The notes under the pieces: generated by a model
Told to the model about the DNA's origin: nothing
What the model saw: only the letters and a program-made list of their open reading frames with translations
Database searches by the model: none
Source of the DNA: a virus
IMG/VR virus record: IMGVR_UViG_3300032893_000055
Coordinates: 1-56,680 of that record
Reading direction: 5' to 3' (one strand)
DNA: 56,680 nt
Made by a program: the position numbers and the translations under genes
Shown here: one piece after another, positions 7,346 through 16,502 of the stretch
How the letters are laid out: the number at the start of each line of letters is the position of its first letter
How positions within the stretch are numbered: position 1 is the stretch's first letter

Positions 7346-9861
7346 TATTTTCCTTGTATTGGCACCATGTAGGATTTACCGTTAATAATTTGTGGAACGT
7401 ATTTACGTCCATCACGGCCTACGACTGGTTCCTGTGATTGTCCTTGTTGTTGAACTGGAAGCCCATAACTTTGTTTTAATGTGTTTAATCCTCGTTGATT
7501 AGCGTCTACGGCTTCGTTTAATTTAGGTAATACTCGGATTGAGTTAAAAAACTTAGTAGGTTTACTGTCAATAATTTGATCAATAAACTCTTGCTCGCCT
7601 TTTTTAAACACACCGCCATTAATTGCGTCTCTGTATAAGTTTTGTACGTTCATAGCTTTCGCCATACCAATGTTTATTTGAGACGGCGACAAGCTACCAG
7701 AATGCTGCGAACTCCAAGATCTTAGGTCTTGTAAAGCTGTGTCTAGGTTTTTATGTGCATTGAATTGAGACATTACATCGTTAGAAATAGGACGTTGAGC
7801 TAATCCTATACCAGGTACGAATCGTTCTCTAAGCATTTTACCTTGTTCAGGGTTAACTTGCTCGATATAACTAAGTGTATGGGCCATTACGTTAGGGTCC
7901 ATGTTGTTCATGCCGGACGACAAATTAGTAATAGCTCTGCGGATGGCGAATTGCTGGAATATAGGAGCATAAGTTTGTTCTAACTGCGATTTAGCTTGTA
8001 ATGCTGCTGCTTTAGCCATTGGAGTTGTAGCTTTAGCGGCTTCCATACCGAGTTTGTTTTGAAGAATGTCAGCTTGCATGATTCTAGTCATGTCTTGAGC
8101 ATCACGAAGATTCTGAAACTGGCGTAAATTAAATCCTAAAAGGTTTTCTTTAGCGCCTAGGTTAGCTTTTTGAGATTCTAGATTCATTTCCATTTGATTT
8201 TTTAAGAAGTCTACGGCAGCGTTAGGTCTAGAAGTAGGGTTGAATCCTGCTAAAATCATACCTAACCCAGCGGCTATTTTACTGTGTTTATCCCAATATT
8301 TATCAGGGTCAATATAACCGTTTTGAATATCGTGAATATGGTTTTGTCGTTCTTGGTTTAAACTTTGTAATTCAGTTTGATATTGAGCAGCCATCATTTG
8401 ACGGGCTTGAACTTGGTCTGCGTAATCTTTAGCTTGAGCTTGTCCCAACTGAGACTGAGCTTGTTGCTGAGCTTCAATACCACGGAATCCAGACTCGAAG
8501 CCAGCTTGTGCCAAGTTCTCAGGATTAGTAGAAGGCATTTCAGCAGGAAGCCCTGAAACAGGCTTTTTAGCATTAGCGTCAGGAACAGGCGCTTGGGCGC
8601 TGCCATTAAAAATATCTTTGATGTCTTGGTCTGGGATTCTAGGAGCTAATCCAGCTTCGGCTCTAGCAGCTTCACCTTGCTGGAAGTCTGCTGCGCGTTG
8701 AAGTTTGTCAGCTTGGATGTTAGAAGAATTTTTATCAACTAAAGTTTTAGCTTGTTCCCATATATTAGGATTAAAGTTTTTAGGAGGCATACCGGTTTTA
8801 GGGTCAAAAAACCCTTCAGGAGCGTTAACCATACCGGCAGACATGGGTTTGTTACCGTTAACTAGTTGATTATACTGATCTCTGATGGCTTGTTCTTGTG
8901 GTGAAACTTGCGCGGGTGAGCTTAAGCCTTTATTAAACTCAGACAATCGTTGTTCGTACGCACTACGATCCATTTTTTCTGTATCAGATTGAGCTTGTTC
9001 TTGCTGAGCTTGGGCTGCATCTTCTTTAGCTTTTTCGGCTTGCCATCGGAGTGTTTCAGCCTGAGCAGGTGATTGTGACATAGTAGGAGCTTCAGGCGCT
9101 GAATCAGTTTGAGACACTTCTTCGTCTGGATCAGCATACATTTTACGAGGTTTGTCGACCTGGATTACTGCGCCATGAGGATTCATACCCATTTGTTTAC
9201 GTTGTTTAGCTTCTTTCAAGCCTTCAGCTGAAGATTCTGATTTGATTTGGCTTAAATATTTAGGTTCTTTTTCTTCGATTTTACCGCCTTCAGCATAACA
9301 TTCACCGCCATGGGCCATTCCGCCGCAATACGCACAATATTTAGCGACTTTACCACCTTCGGCCATACCGCCTGTAGTAGTCATACCGTGAGTAATAGCC
9401 AAGCCTTGCCCAGGTGTAAACCCGTCTGGAGTTTGAGCCATAGGCTGAGGAGTTTCATAAGCTTTAGCAGCTCTAGACTGAGCAGCAAGATCGGCTTGAG
9501 ATTGTTGAGATTGCTGAATTTGTTGAGTTTGCTGCTCAATAGATTTAGGAGGCATTTCTTTATTGTTTATATACACTTTACCGTTTTTAACGGTAGCGAA
9601 CGGATTACTAGCATAAGCTGAGTATTCGGGAGGAAATGCAGTACCGCCGTTAGCCATTTTCTGTACTTCTTCTTGTTTTTGTACTGGAGTTTCGTCTAGT
9701 TTTGAGACTTTTGACAAGGCTTCTAACTGTGTTCGGTATTGAGGCGATAAAGCTGTATGAGCTAACGTAAGTTCATGACCATCTTTATGGCGTAAAGTAG
9801 TAGACTTATCGTCTGATTTCACATGTTTAAAGCTGCTTAAATCAAGTTTAACTTTAGACAT
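7345..9861 (-). CDS. Large internal virion protein with zinc-knuckle-like insert and GGKV motifs
   Basis: 838 aa. Gln/Ala-rich, mostly helical. Near residues 166-195 sits a compact block: MAEGGKV, then Cys176-x2-Cys179-x4-His184-x3-Cys188, then YAEGGKI. This resembles a zinc knuckle flanked by two copies of a motif shared with other late proteins of this phage; a third copy (MANGGTA) is at residue 69. Residues 280-480 are very Gln-rich, and the rest (about 500-800) is long amphipathic helix with one hydrophobic patch (IAAGLGMILAGFNP). It overlaps genes on both sides (8 bases and 1 base). Likely an ejection/internal core protein; the role of the Cys cluster is unknown. Confidence 0.6.
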   Translation of the reverse strand: MSKVKLDLSSFKHVKSDDKSTTLRHKDGHELTLAHTALSPQYRTQLEALSKVSKLDETPVQKQEEVQKMANGGTAFPPEYSAYASNPFATVKNGKVYINNKEMPPKSIEQQTQQIQQSQQSQADLAAQSRAAKAYETPQPMAQTPDGFTPGQGLAITHGMTTTGGMAEGGKVAKYCAYCGGMAHGGECYAEGGKIEEKEPKYLSQIKSESSAEGLKEAKQRKQMGMNPHGAVIQVDKPRKMYADPDEEVSQTDSAPEAPTMSQSPAQAETLRWQAEKAKEDAAQAQQEQAQSDTEKMDRSAYEQRLSEFNKGLSSPAQVSPQEQAIRDQYNQLVNGNKPMSAGMVNAPEGFFDPKTGMPPKNFNPNIWEQAKTLVDKNSSNIQADKLQRAADFQQGEAARAEAGLAPRIPDQDIKDIFNGSAQAPVPDANAKKPVSGLPAEMPSTNPENLAQAGFESGFRGIEAQQQAQSQLGQAQAKDYADQVQARQMMAAQYQTELQSLNQERQNHIHDIQNGYIDPDKYWDKHSKIAAGLGMILAGFNPTSRPNAAVDFLKNQMEMNLESQKANLGAKENLLGFNLRQFQNLRDAQDMTRIMQADILQNKLGMEAAKATTPMAKAAALQAKSQLEQTYAPIFQQFAIRRAITNLSSGMNNMDPNVMAHTLSYIEQVNPEQGKMLRERFVPGIGLAQRPISNDVMSQFNAHKNLDTALQDLRSWSSQHSGSLSPSQINIGMAKAMNVQNLYRDAINGGVFKKGEQEFIDQIIDSKPTKFFNSIRVLPKLNEAVDANQRGLNTLKQSYGLPVQQQGQSQEPVVGRDGRKYVPQIINGKSYMVPIQGK

Positions 9862-11197
9862 TATTTTTCTTTCGTGGAGGAAGCTTGCCTTCTTTAGCTA
9901 AAATAGCAGAAACGAATTTATGAGCTTCCCAATGAGGATGTTTAGATTGCATTACTGAGTTAGGAAGTACTATACCGCCTTCGTCTAGGTTTTTAGGCAC
10001 TATGTCGTTGCGATAATCGTTTCCTGGGTATTTAGGTTTACCAGGGATTTTCTCGGCAGCGTCTATAGGATTAAGTTTGCCTTTAGCGACTTTTTCTACT
10101 TTTTCAGGAGGAAGATACCCTTCACCTTTAGACACTAACGCAGGGACTTTACCGCCTTTAGCAGCCATCATTTCGACAGGTGCAGCCATTGCTTGCGGTT
10201 GGGAAGACATAACATCCATAGGTCCGCCAGCCATTGCTTGAGGCTGAGGATTAGATTTAAACAAATCGCCTAAATGTTGGATACCTGATCTAATACCTTG
10301 GCCTAATGCTTGACCAAGCTGTTGTCCGCCTTTAGTTAAAGGCGAAGTTTTATCAGATCCAGTAAGGTTTTCGTTTTGTTGCATCCATTGGCCTATTTTA
10401 GATTTAGGACCTTGCGATTGGAATTGGATGTTAATAGGTTGAGTTTTTAAAGGTTCAGTTCCGGCGACTTCACCGCCTTCGTCATAATGAGGAACTTTAC
10501 CGCCTTCAGCAGCTAGCATAAGTCCCATTCCTAGACCGCCCGCTACGTTACCGAGTAATCCCATTTGGCCTTGAGCTACTGCACCTGCTACGCCTGCGTT
10601 AGCTTGGTTCATTCCTGAAGCCATACCTACGTTAGCATTGTTTTGAGCAGCTATTGCATTAAGGATGTTTTGTTGTTCGGCTTGAGTCGCACCAGTATAA
10701 TCTTGAACACCTTGTTGAAGTTGAGCAGCTTGAGTACCGGCTATACCGCCCATTTGTTGTAACGCGCCTAAGCTCTGCTGAGCTTGCATTTGAGCAGCTT
10801 GACCTACAGCTTGTTGCTGAGTGTTAGCGCCTTGTTGAGCGGCTTGTCTAGCCATTAAACCTACGTTTTGGGCCGCACCGCGCTGGCCTGCCATTAAAGC
10901 AGCTTGATTAGCGACGTTTTGGCCTGTAGCTTGAGACAACATAGCTTGAGCAGGATTAGGACCTTGTCCTGAAGCTATGTTTTGAAGTTGATTGAATACG
11001 TTTGATTGGTTTTGGAGAGCGTTTTGACCTTGTAAAGCTTGTACGAAGGTTTGTTGTTGCTGAAGTGCGTTTTGAGCTTGTTTATACTGCTCGTCGGCTT
11101 GTGCGACTGTAGCAGGATTAAGTATGTTAGCGCCTCTAGCTTGGAAATTTACGCCGGAGCCACCGCCGCCGGTCAGAGCAGATACAATCGAGCCCAT
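9854..11197 (-). CDS. Ala/Gln-rich internal virion protein with four GGKV motifs
   Basis: 447 aa. After a Gly-rich start come 180 residues dominated by Gln, Ala and Asn (long helices), then a Gly/Met hydrophobic turn (GLGMGLMLAAEGGKV). The C-terminal half carries AAEGGKV (229), YDEGGEV (238), AAKGGKV (345) and LDEGGIV (404), separated by Pro-rich linkers. Such proteins precede the large ejection proteins in many podoviruses and are likely core components. The Shine-Dalgarno (TAGGAG) lies inside one arm of an 8-bp hairpin formed with the upstream 25-bp repeat at 11220-11244, suggesting translational control. Confidence 0.6.
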   Translation of the reverse strand: MGSIVSALTGGGGSGVNFQARGANILNPATVAQADEQYKQAQNALQQQQTFVQALQGQNALQNQSNVFNQLQNIASGQGPNPAQAMLSQATGQNVANQAALMAGQRGAAQNVGLMARQAAQQGANTQQQAVGQAAQMQAQQSLGALQQMGGIAGTQAAQLQQGVQDYTGATQAEQQNILNAIAAQNNANVGMASGMNQANAGVAGAVAQGQMGLLGNVAGGLGMGLMLAAEGGKVPHYDEGGEVAGTEPLKTQPINIQFQSQGPKSKIGQWMQQNENLTGSDKTSPLTKGGQQLGQALGQGIRSGIQHLGDLFKSNPQPQAMAGGPMDVMSSQPQAMAAPVEMMAAKGGKVPALVSKGEGYLPPEKVEKVAKGKLNPIDAAEKIPGKPKYPGNDYRNDIVPKNLDEGGIVLPNSVMQSKHPHWEAHKFVSAILAKEGKLPPRKKNNV

Positions 11198-11219
11198 GAC
11201 ACTCCTAAGGCAAAGAAAT

Positions 11220-11244
11220 GCCTCAGGTTAGTCAAAATGTCCAT
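11220..11244 (-). repeat. 25-bp late-region motif, copy A
   Basis: On the minus strand it reads ATGGACATTTTGACTA, then A, then CCTGAGGC. It is identical to copy C and differs from copy B by one base. It contains the stop codon of the upstream acetyltransferase-like gene. Its CCTGAGGC end can pair with GCCTTAGG (11204-11211), which covers the Shine-Dalgarno of the gene starting at 11197. Confidence 0.8.
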
Positions 11245-11665
11245 AATCGTCTAGGTTTAAGCCTATTAATGTTTGAGAAATGATTTTAAATCCTATAGAT
11301 TGTGCTCGTTTGAGTATACCAGAATCAGCAGTAAACGCTAAAATACCTTGTATTTTGAGCCGTTTTGCTTCTAAAACTAATGAATCTACTGTAATTTTGA
11401 TACCTTCGTGTCTAATTTGGCTGCCAAAATAACCACACGATACCAGCGTATCGATTTGAGCATAAAAAGGCTCTACTTTACGCAGAAAGCCTGCTGCGAC
11501 CGGTTGTTTGCCGTAATAAGCTATATAACCTATTTTAGGCAGAGTTTTCATTTTAATAGACTCAATATCAGGATATTTCTGAGATTCTAACAAACTAATT
11601 AAGTCTTTATAATGTTTAAACTTAAACGGTGTAACTGATATTTCAACCGAAGCTTTGTCCTGCAT
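11228..11665 (-). CDS. GNAT-like acetyltransferase family virion-region protein
   Basis: 145 aa. A GNAT-like order is visible: 'HYKDLISLLES' N-terminal helix, 'IGYIAYYGKQPVAAGFLR' central strands, 'HEGIKITVDSLVLEAKRL' helix and 'SIGFKI' late strand. The acetyl-CoA loop (Q/RxxGxG/A) is not intact, so enzymatic activity is doubtful. T7-type phages carry a comparable GNAT-like small protein (gp13-like) next to their core proteins, which fits this position between the tail hub gene and the internal virion genes. It overlaps the upstream large tail gene by 23 bases. Its stop is inside the 25-bp late motif. Confidence 0.5.
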   Translation of the reverse strand: MQDKASVEISVTPFKFKHYKDLISLLESQKYPDIESIKMKTLPKIGYIAYYGKQPVAAGFLRKVEPFYAQIDTLVSCGYFGSQIRHEGIKITVDSLVLEAKRLKIQGILAFTADSGILKRAQSIGFKIISQTLIGLNLDDYGHFD

Positions 11666-14600
11666 TTTGAGTTCTATGTCCTCGTTTAACGCCTATAATA
11701 ACGTTCATTCCTGATAAAGTCAATCCAGCTCCGGCTGCTACGCCTAAGCTAGGATCGTATAATTCATTAATAGTTATTTGAACTGTTTCACATTTTTGTT
11801 GTGAAGGATAAAATCTAGACTGAAATGTATTCCCAGGTCCACCCCAAGGTTGACCGCCGCCCCACTGAGCTTCGCCGCCCCAAGGACTAGTATAATTGTT
11901 AGGAGCTATTTGTATGTTTTGGATGGCGTTAGGATTATAATCATAAGCTAACTGCACATTAAGCTTAAACGGAGTATAATACACTCCTAACAAATAAGCG
12001 AAATAAAATCTTTCGAACCCTTGTAATCCAGCTAAACTTAACCAACTAGTAGTAAAACTCATTAATACTGGGGAAGATCCGTCTAAATATTGTCCTGGGG
12101 ATTCTTGGTAAACGCCAGCGTATTTGTTTAAATACGTATGCATGCCTTGGTATAACGTAGCTGATATAGCAAACACGTTAGTAAACGTACCCCATTGCTG
12201 GTAGAAGTAGTCGTACATTAACGTTATATTGTTGTCTAACACGAACCTTACTTGGTTAGTCCCTGGTATGGTTTGGGCTGATTTGACAATATTGTTGTTA
12301 TACAACTCGACTGGAGCGCCGATATACATCGTGTTTAAATCTCGTCCTAAAAGCCATATTCCTTTATCAGATTGAAACATCAAGCCATTAGGCATTAATA
12401 CTATGGATTGTGGGTTTGCGCATCCTACAGCCGAAGTAATGAATATAGGCTCGCTATAAGTGCTATTACTGCCTGTGTTATCAGGTCCGTTACCATTTAT
12501 ATAGTATATAGCGTCTCGTTTAAATATAATAAGCTTATCGTCCATACTAGCTAATGCTGTAGAAGGTCCTGTAGATCCTTGAGCACCGGATGTAGGAGCG
12601 ATGTAAAGTGTCAATAAATCAGACATTTCTACTGGAGTAGCTTCGATTACTTGTTTTGAATACCATAACAAGTTAGGATCTTCGGCATCTATTAGCCATA
12701 ACCTATTGTTAAACAACGCTAAATCGTTACACGCTGGAGGAGCTATGTTTTCGATTACACCGCCAGTTGTGTAAATTATTGAATTACCTATGATATCTGA
12801 ATCTGCAAACGTGTCTGTAAACGTTACCGAGTCTGTAGTAGGATCGTTTAACAATGGTGAATTAATAGAAGTAACTTGGTAATAGATTTGGTTAGCAGCA
12901 CTCCAGCGATAAACAGTTATTTTAACGTTGGATTTATAAGTAAGTCTCAAAGTTGGAATATTAACGGTATTCGTACTAGACGAACCCGTTGTCGTGATAG
13001 TCACAGGAACGCTGGGGGCGCTTCTGAATATATTACCTTGATTGTCAGTCCACTCATAAATGACTTGGTAGAAATACTGCTGAGCGGTTATACTTCCGCC
13101 TGAAGTACTAGTAGTTACTTCGATGTTATCCGGCCAAACAAAAAACCCGTTTTCAGTAGGTGATGCACCGTCATAGCTCCAAACGAATCCGCCAGTTATG
13201 TTTAAATCGTTACCGATTTCTACTGAAGCTAAGTTAGATTGGTTGTAAGTAAACTTGCTAAGATTAATACCTGTTTGGGCGTATATACCGGCTGAAGTAG
13301 TTACACCTTGCGTTTTATTGACAGCTTCGAGCAAGTCTTTAAACAAATAAGAAACCTGAATAGTATTATTACTTACAGTAGTATTGGGAAGACCATAAGT
13401 ATAATAACTACCCGCATTCGAGTACGCTAGTTTAGCGGCTATTATGTTAGAATCAGCGTTTATAAGGAAGTATGTCGGTTGGTATAAGCTGTAGTAAATA
13501 CTCAAGAAATAGTTAGTATTATTCATTATAAAGCTTTTACTAGCTAATCCTATACTTCGCATACAAACGCTAGCTGTGCCTACAGTACCGGATTGAGTAA
13601 TAGTGTTCTTTTTAATATAATGTGTAGGGATAGATGAATCATATGAATAATTGTTACTAAATTCATAAAAAAAACTACAAACCGAATTACTAGCGTTAGC
13701 GGTTATGTTTACGACGCCGGAAGCGCTTATAATCGATGTAGGAGCTAATACTTGATGACCTAATGTATCGACGGCAAGTGCATGCCCTGTATTACCGCTA
13801 GAATCATAATACACAGCCCATATAATAGGAGATATACCGCTAGAATCAACGCACATGCTCATTACAGTAGCTTTTTGGCTTGAAAATACTGTGGGCGATA
13901 CTGGTGATTGGCCTTGAACTACTCTAGATTTAGGCAAAACAGCTAGTTTTATACTTTGTCCGCCGGATGTAGTGTTATACGCCACATATAACGTATTGTT
14001 AGCCGTTACAGCGTCGAATGACAAGCCTTGAGTAGGAGCGTACCCACTGTCGATATCGGCTGCTGTGGTAGGCATTGTAGGCGATAAACTTGAAACAGCT
14101 ATGTATTGCAGATGATAATTACCGCTAACATTCACCGTAAACAATATAACGAAATATTCGTTTAATAAAACGATTCTAGGCGATCCTGCTACGCTTCCAG
14201 TTGTTACAGGGATTAGCATCGGCGATACGATAAACTGACTAGTTGTGGAATCAAGGATAGCATATTTATAAACGTTATTAGATCCATTGTACTCAGTGTA
14301 GCCTACGCATGTTAAACCATTAGACGCTGTTACTGAATCAGCTTGGACTTGATTAAAATTGTTTTTAATCATTGATAATGTGTTTAAAAACACAGGCTGG
14401 ATGCTTCCACGGTTAACCCATGAGTTAGATCCGGATGAATAAGCGTATATATTCTGACCTATGCCTGTCAGATTACCGCTAAACGTAGTCAAATAACTAG
14501 CTGTAGCATCGGGGATGTTAGCTAACGTTTGGTAACCATTACGTTTTTGTAGCATTCCTGCTTTTGTGAAGATACTGTTTTGAAGATTAAGGAACTTACC

Positions 14601-14681
14601 AATAGGGACTTGGTATGGATCGGTTTTAGTATCCATACCCATGGAAAAATTTATATTAACGGGCTGTTTTTGAAGCGCCAT
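11643..14681 (-). CDS. Large tail hub/tube-like structural protein
   Basis: 1012 aa. It starts 'MALQKQPVNINFSMGMDTKTDPYQVP', a form shared by podovirus tail tubular B / stabilisation-type proteins. These form the tail nozzle below the adaptor. The body is beta-rich with repeated 'Y.....N', 'SGxxS' and 'TVSNNT' segments suggesting propeller or sandwich domains. A region around 520-600 ('YFYQVIYEWTDNQGNIFRSAPS') resembles an Ig/fibronectin-like fold. 'LWLIDAEDPNLLWYSK' and 'DDKLIIFKRDAIYYINGNG' near 670-740 are typical of the nozzle platform. It starts at the stop of the 164-aa gene. The assignment rests on sequence style, length and order relative to the adaptor. Confidence 0.7.
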   Translation of the reverse strand: MALQKQPVNINFSMGMDTKTDPYQVPIGKFLNLQNSIFTKAGMLQKRNGYQTLANIPDATASYLTTFSGNLTGIGQNIYAYSSGSNSWVNRGSIQPVFLNTLSMIKNNFNQVQADSVTASNGLTCVGYTEYNGSNNVYKYAILDSTTSQFIVSPMLIPVTTGSVAGSPRIVLLNEYFVILFTVNVSGNYHLQYIAVSSLSPTMPTTAADIDSGYAPTQGLSFDAVTANNTLYVAYNTTSGGQSIKLAVLPKSRVVQGQSPVSPTVFSSQKATVMSMCVDSSGISPIIWAVYYDSSGNTGHALAVDTLGHQVLAPTSIISASGVVNITANASNSVCSFFYEFSNNYSYDSSIPTHYIKKNTITQSGTVGTASVCMRSIGLASKSFIMNNTNYFLSIYYSLYQPTYFLINADSNIIAAKLAYSNAGSYYTYGLPNTTVSNNTIQVSYLFKDLLEAVNKTQGVTTSAGIYAQTGINLSKFTYNQSNLASVEIGNDLNITGGFVWSYDGASPTENGFFVWPDNIEVTTSTSGGSITAQQYFYQVIYEWTDNQGNIFRSAPSVPVTITTTGSSSTNTVNIPTLRLTYKSNVKITVYRWSAANQIYYQVTSINSPLLNDPTTDSVTFTDTFADSDIIGNSIIYTTGGVIENIAPPACNDLALFNNRLWLIDAEDPNLLWYSKQVIEATPVEMSDLLTLYIAPTSGAQGSTGPSTALASMDDKLIIFKRDAIYYINGNGPDNTGSNSTYSEPIFITSAVGCANPQSIVLMPNGLMFQSDKGIWLLGRDLNTMYIGAPVELYNNNIVKSAQTIPGTNQVRFVLDNNITLMYDYFYQQWGTFTNVFAISATLYQGMHTYLNKYAGVYQESPGQYLDGSSPVLMSFTTSWLSLAGLQGFERFYFAYLLGVYYTPFKLNVQLAYDYNPNAIQNIQIAPNNYTSPWGGEAQWGGGQPWGGPGNTFQSRFYPSQQKCETVQITINELYDPSLGVAAGAGLTLSGMNVIIGVKRGHRTQNAGQSFG

Positions 14682-15175
14682 TAAACCTCATAACATAAAA
14701 ACATAACGGTCATATTAACTTGATTACCGCTAGACCCCATAAACGGATAATCGTTAGCAGGCACAGTAAAATCTAAAGGCGATTCAAATGTATAATCAGG
14801 TGAAGTCACGATAGGGATTAGCCCATAATCACCTGGGGCTTGGTTAAACATATAAGTAGGGCTGCTAGGTGCAGACGCTTGTCCGAATCCAGCTAAAGAA
14901 CTCGATGAATATCCAATAGTTATAGCATTTTGAGACGCACTCGAGTTAGACGCTGAATATATAGCTTTTAACGCGTATATGTATAATGTTTTGCCGGCTG
15001 TAACTTGATAAGCTGAAGTTCCGTTAGCTTTAATCATTGCGCTGAAATCAACACCGTTATTAATACCTGCGTACAAGCTAAACATCGTTGCATTGGCAGG
15101 TATGTTAAAAGGAACGGATACCCCACCTACTGTTGTCGTTGGCACATTGCCTAAAGTTCCTATTGGTTTAGCCAT
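14681..15175 (-). CDS. Hypothetical tail protein
   Basis: 164 aa, not recognised. Ser/Asn/Thr/Tyr-rich with few charges. It alternates short hydrophobic strands with turns ('TVGGVSVPFNIPANATMFSLY', 'AGKTLYIYALKAIYS'), suggesting one beta-jelly or sandwich domain. It lies between a beta-helical spike-like protein and the tail hub protein, so it is probably a virion component of the tail. Start and stop are tightly packed with neighbours (stop/start overlap with the gene starting at 14681). Confidence 0.55.
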   Translation of the reverse strand: MAKPIGTLGNVPTTTVGGVSVPFNIPANATMFSLYAGINNGVDFSAMIKANGTSAYQVTAGKTLYIYALKAIYSASNSSASQNAITIGYSSSSLAGFGQASAPSSPTYMFNQAPGDYGLIPIVTSPDYTFESPLDFTVPANDYPFMGSSGNQVNMTVMFLCYEV

Positions 15176-15183
15176 AATACTCC

Positions 15184-16218
15184 TTAATATTGCATTCCTT
15201 GAATAAAACTACCTGTTCCATTGTCTGTAATAGTAGCTGACGCGCTAGTCCAGAAATCTATGATTTGAACGCCTGCTACGTTTAAGTCTATTGAAATATC
15301 TCCTGTAACTCGGATTGTTTGGAACAACCCTAAGTCTGCGCCTGAAGCAAACTCCAAAGTACCGCTGATTACAGTTCCGTAACCTTGACCTTGGATGTTT
15401 AATCGTTTGTCGATTACTACGTTTTCAGTATAAGTACCTGATAATACTAAAATATTTGTATCTGCGGATACTGCTGTAATAGCAGCGCCTATAGTACTAT
15501 AAGTACCGCCTGTGCCTACAGTAACGTTATAACTAACAGGCTGAGTCCCTAAATTACCGCTAGTGTCTACTGTTATCAAAGAAGAAACGCTAGGCGGTGA
15601 CGGCTCCACGTTCATCGTGCCGCTAGAATCAATAGTAATTATTCCTTTGACAGAAGGCAACGACGGTAAAGTAATACCGAAGTTAGACCCCATGGCGTTA
15701 GGAGGTGATAAAGTCAAAGCTTTTGAGTTAGCGGATGAGTTTCTTAATAAAAACGAAGCTCCGTCGATGTTAGCAGCGGTGTTAGTAGCAGACTGGAATA
15801 TAAACGTTCCGCCGCTATAACTAGCGCTTGCTGTACCTGAAGGAAGGCCTGATATACTGCCGGCTCCTCCAGCTGGACTCCCACCTTGTGTTAAACGGAT
15901 TTGATTACCGCCTACATCGTTATAATACAAATCAACGCCAGACACGTATACACAACCTAGATCAGACGATCCTGACAATGGAGCTGATTGTGGTACATAC
16001 CGGCTAGAACGTAATGACAAGGCGTTATTGCTGTTAAAACTTAAATCTAGGTTAATGTTCATCCCTAGCGGAGTTATTTGAACTCCTCGGCCTGGAGTAT
16101 GATCGTGTGCATCGATTAATGTTAAGCAATTGTTAATATCTATAGCGTATTGAGGGCCTTGTTCGCTGCCCACGTTAGGAATAGGTAAATTCATGTCAGG
16201 GGAGTTAGTTGTACCCAT
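15184..16218 (-). CDS. Tail spike/needle-like protein with C-terminal beta-helix
   Basis: 344 aa from ATG 16218. I prefer this start over an in-frame ATG at 16230 because it forms a TAATG overlap with the upstream stop. Residues 1-100 include the 'NCLTLIDAHDHTPGRGVQI' block typical of phage tail fibre attachment domains. The middle is Ser/Gly-rich. From about residue 240 onward 'TYSTIGAAITAVSADTNILV' and 'SGTYTENVVIDKRLNIQG' match the start of pectate-lyase-like right-handed beta-helices. No catalytic residues can be assigned. Probably a receptor-binding or tail-associated fibre. Confidence 0.65.
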   Translation of the reverse strand: MGTTNSPDMNLPIPNVGSEQGPQYAIDINNCLTLIDAHDHTPGRGVQITPLGMNINLDLSFNSNNALSLRSSRYVPQSAPLSGSSDLGCVYVSGVDLYYNDVGGNQIRLTQGGSPAGGAGSISGLPSGTASASYSGGTFIFQSATNTAANIDGASFLLRNSSANSKALTLSPPNAMGSNFGITLPSLPSVKGIITIDSSGTMNVEPSPPSVSSLITVDTSGNLGTQPVSYNVTVGTGGTYSTIGAAITAVSADTNILVLSGTYTENVVIDKRLNIQGQGYGTVISGTLEFASGADLGLFQTIRVTGDISIDLNVAGVQIIDFWTSASATITDNGTGSFIQGMQY

Positions 16219-16502
16219 TAATACACCCATAATGACGCAGTCACAGCTGCGTCTGAAACAAGCGTTAAAGTTTTATCATTAAAAGGTTGGGACCTGTATA
16301 CTGAGGCTGAGCCATTGATGTCTGTTATAATCCATCCTTGCTGAGTCCTGCCTAATAAATGATTAACTACCGTAGTACCGTTGATAAGATTAACGTTTTT
16401 AAGCTGCAAACCTTGTAGTATTGGGTTTGCAAGTATTGGATCTAATTGAGATTTCCATTGGTTTTGGAGTTGTTCTAATGGAAGTCTAGTAGGTAATGCC
16501 AT
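16218..16502 (-). CDS. Small tail-associated protein
   Basis: 94 aa. 'WKSQLDPILANPILQGLQLKNVNL', then 'NHLLGRTQQGWIITDINGSA' and a C-terminal 'TLVSDAAVTASLWVY' match a small conserved podovirus protein located between the adaptor and fibre genes. I know it only as a tail-associated protein of undefined role. Start and stop each overlap the neighbour by one base (TAATG), so the cluster is translated as a unit. Confidence 0.6.
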   Translation of the reverse strand: MALPTRLPLEQLQNQWKSQLDPILANPILQGLQLKNVNLINGTTVVNHLLGRTQQGWIITDINGSASVYRSQPFNDKTLTLVSDAAVTASLWVY

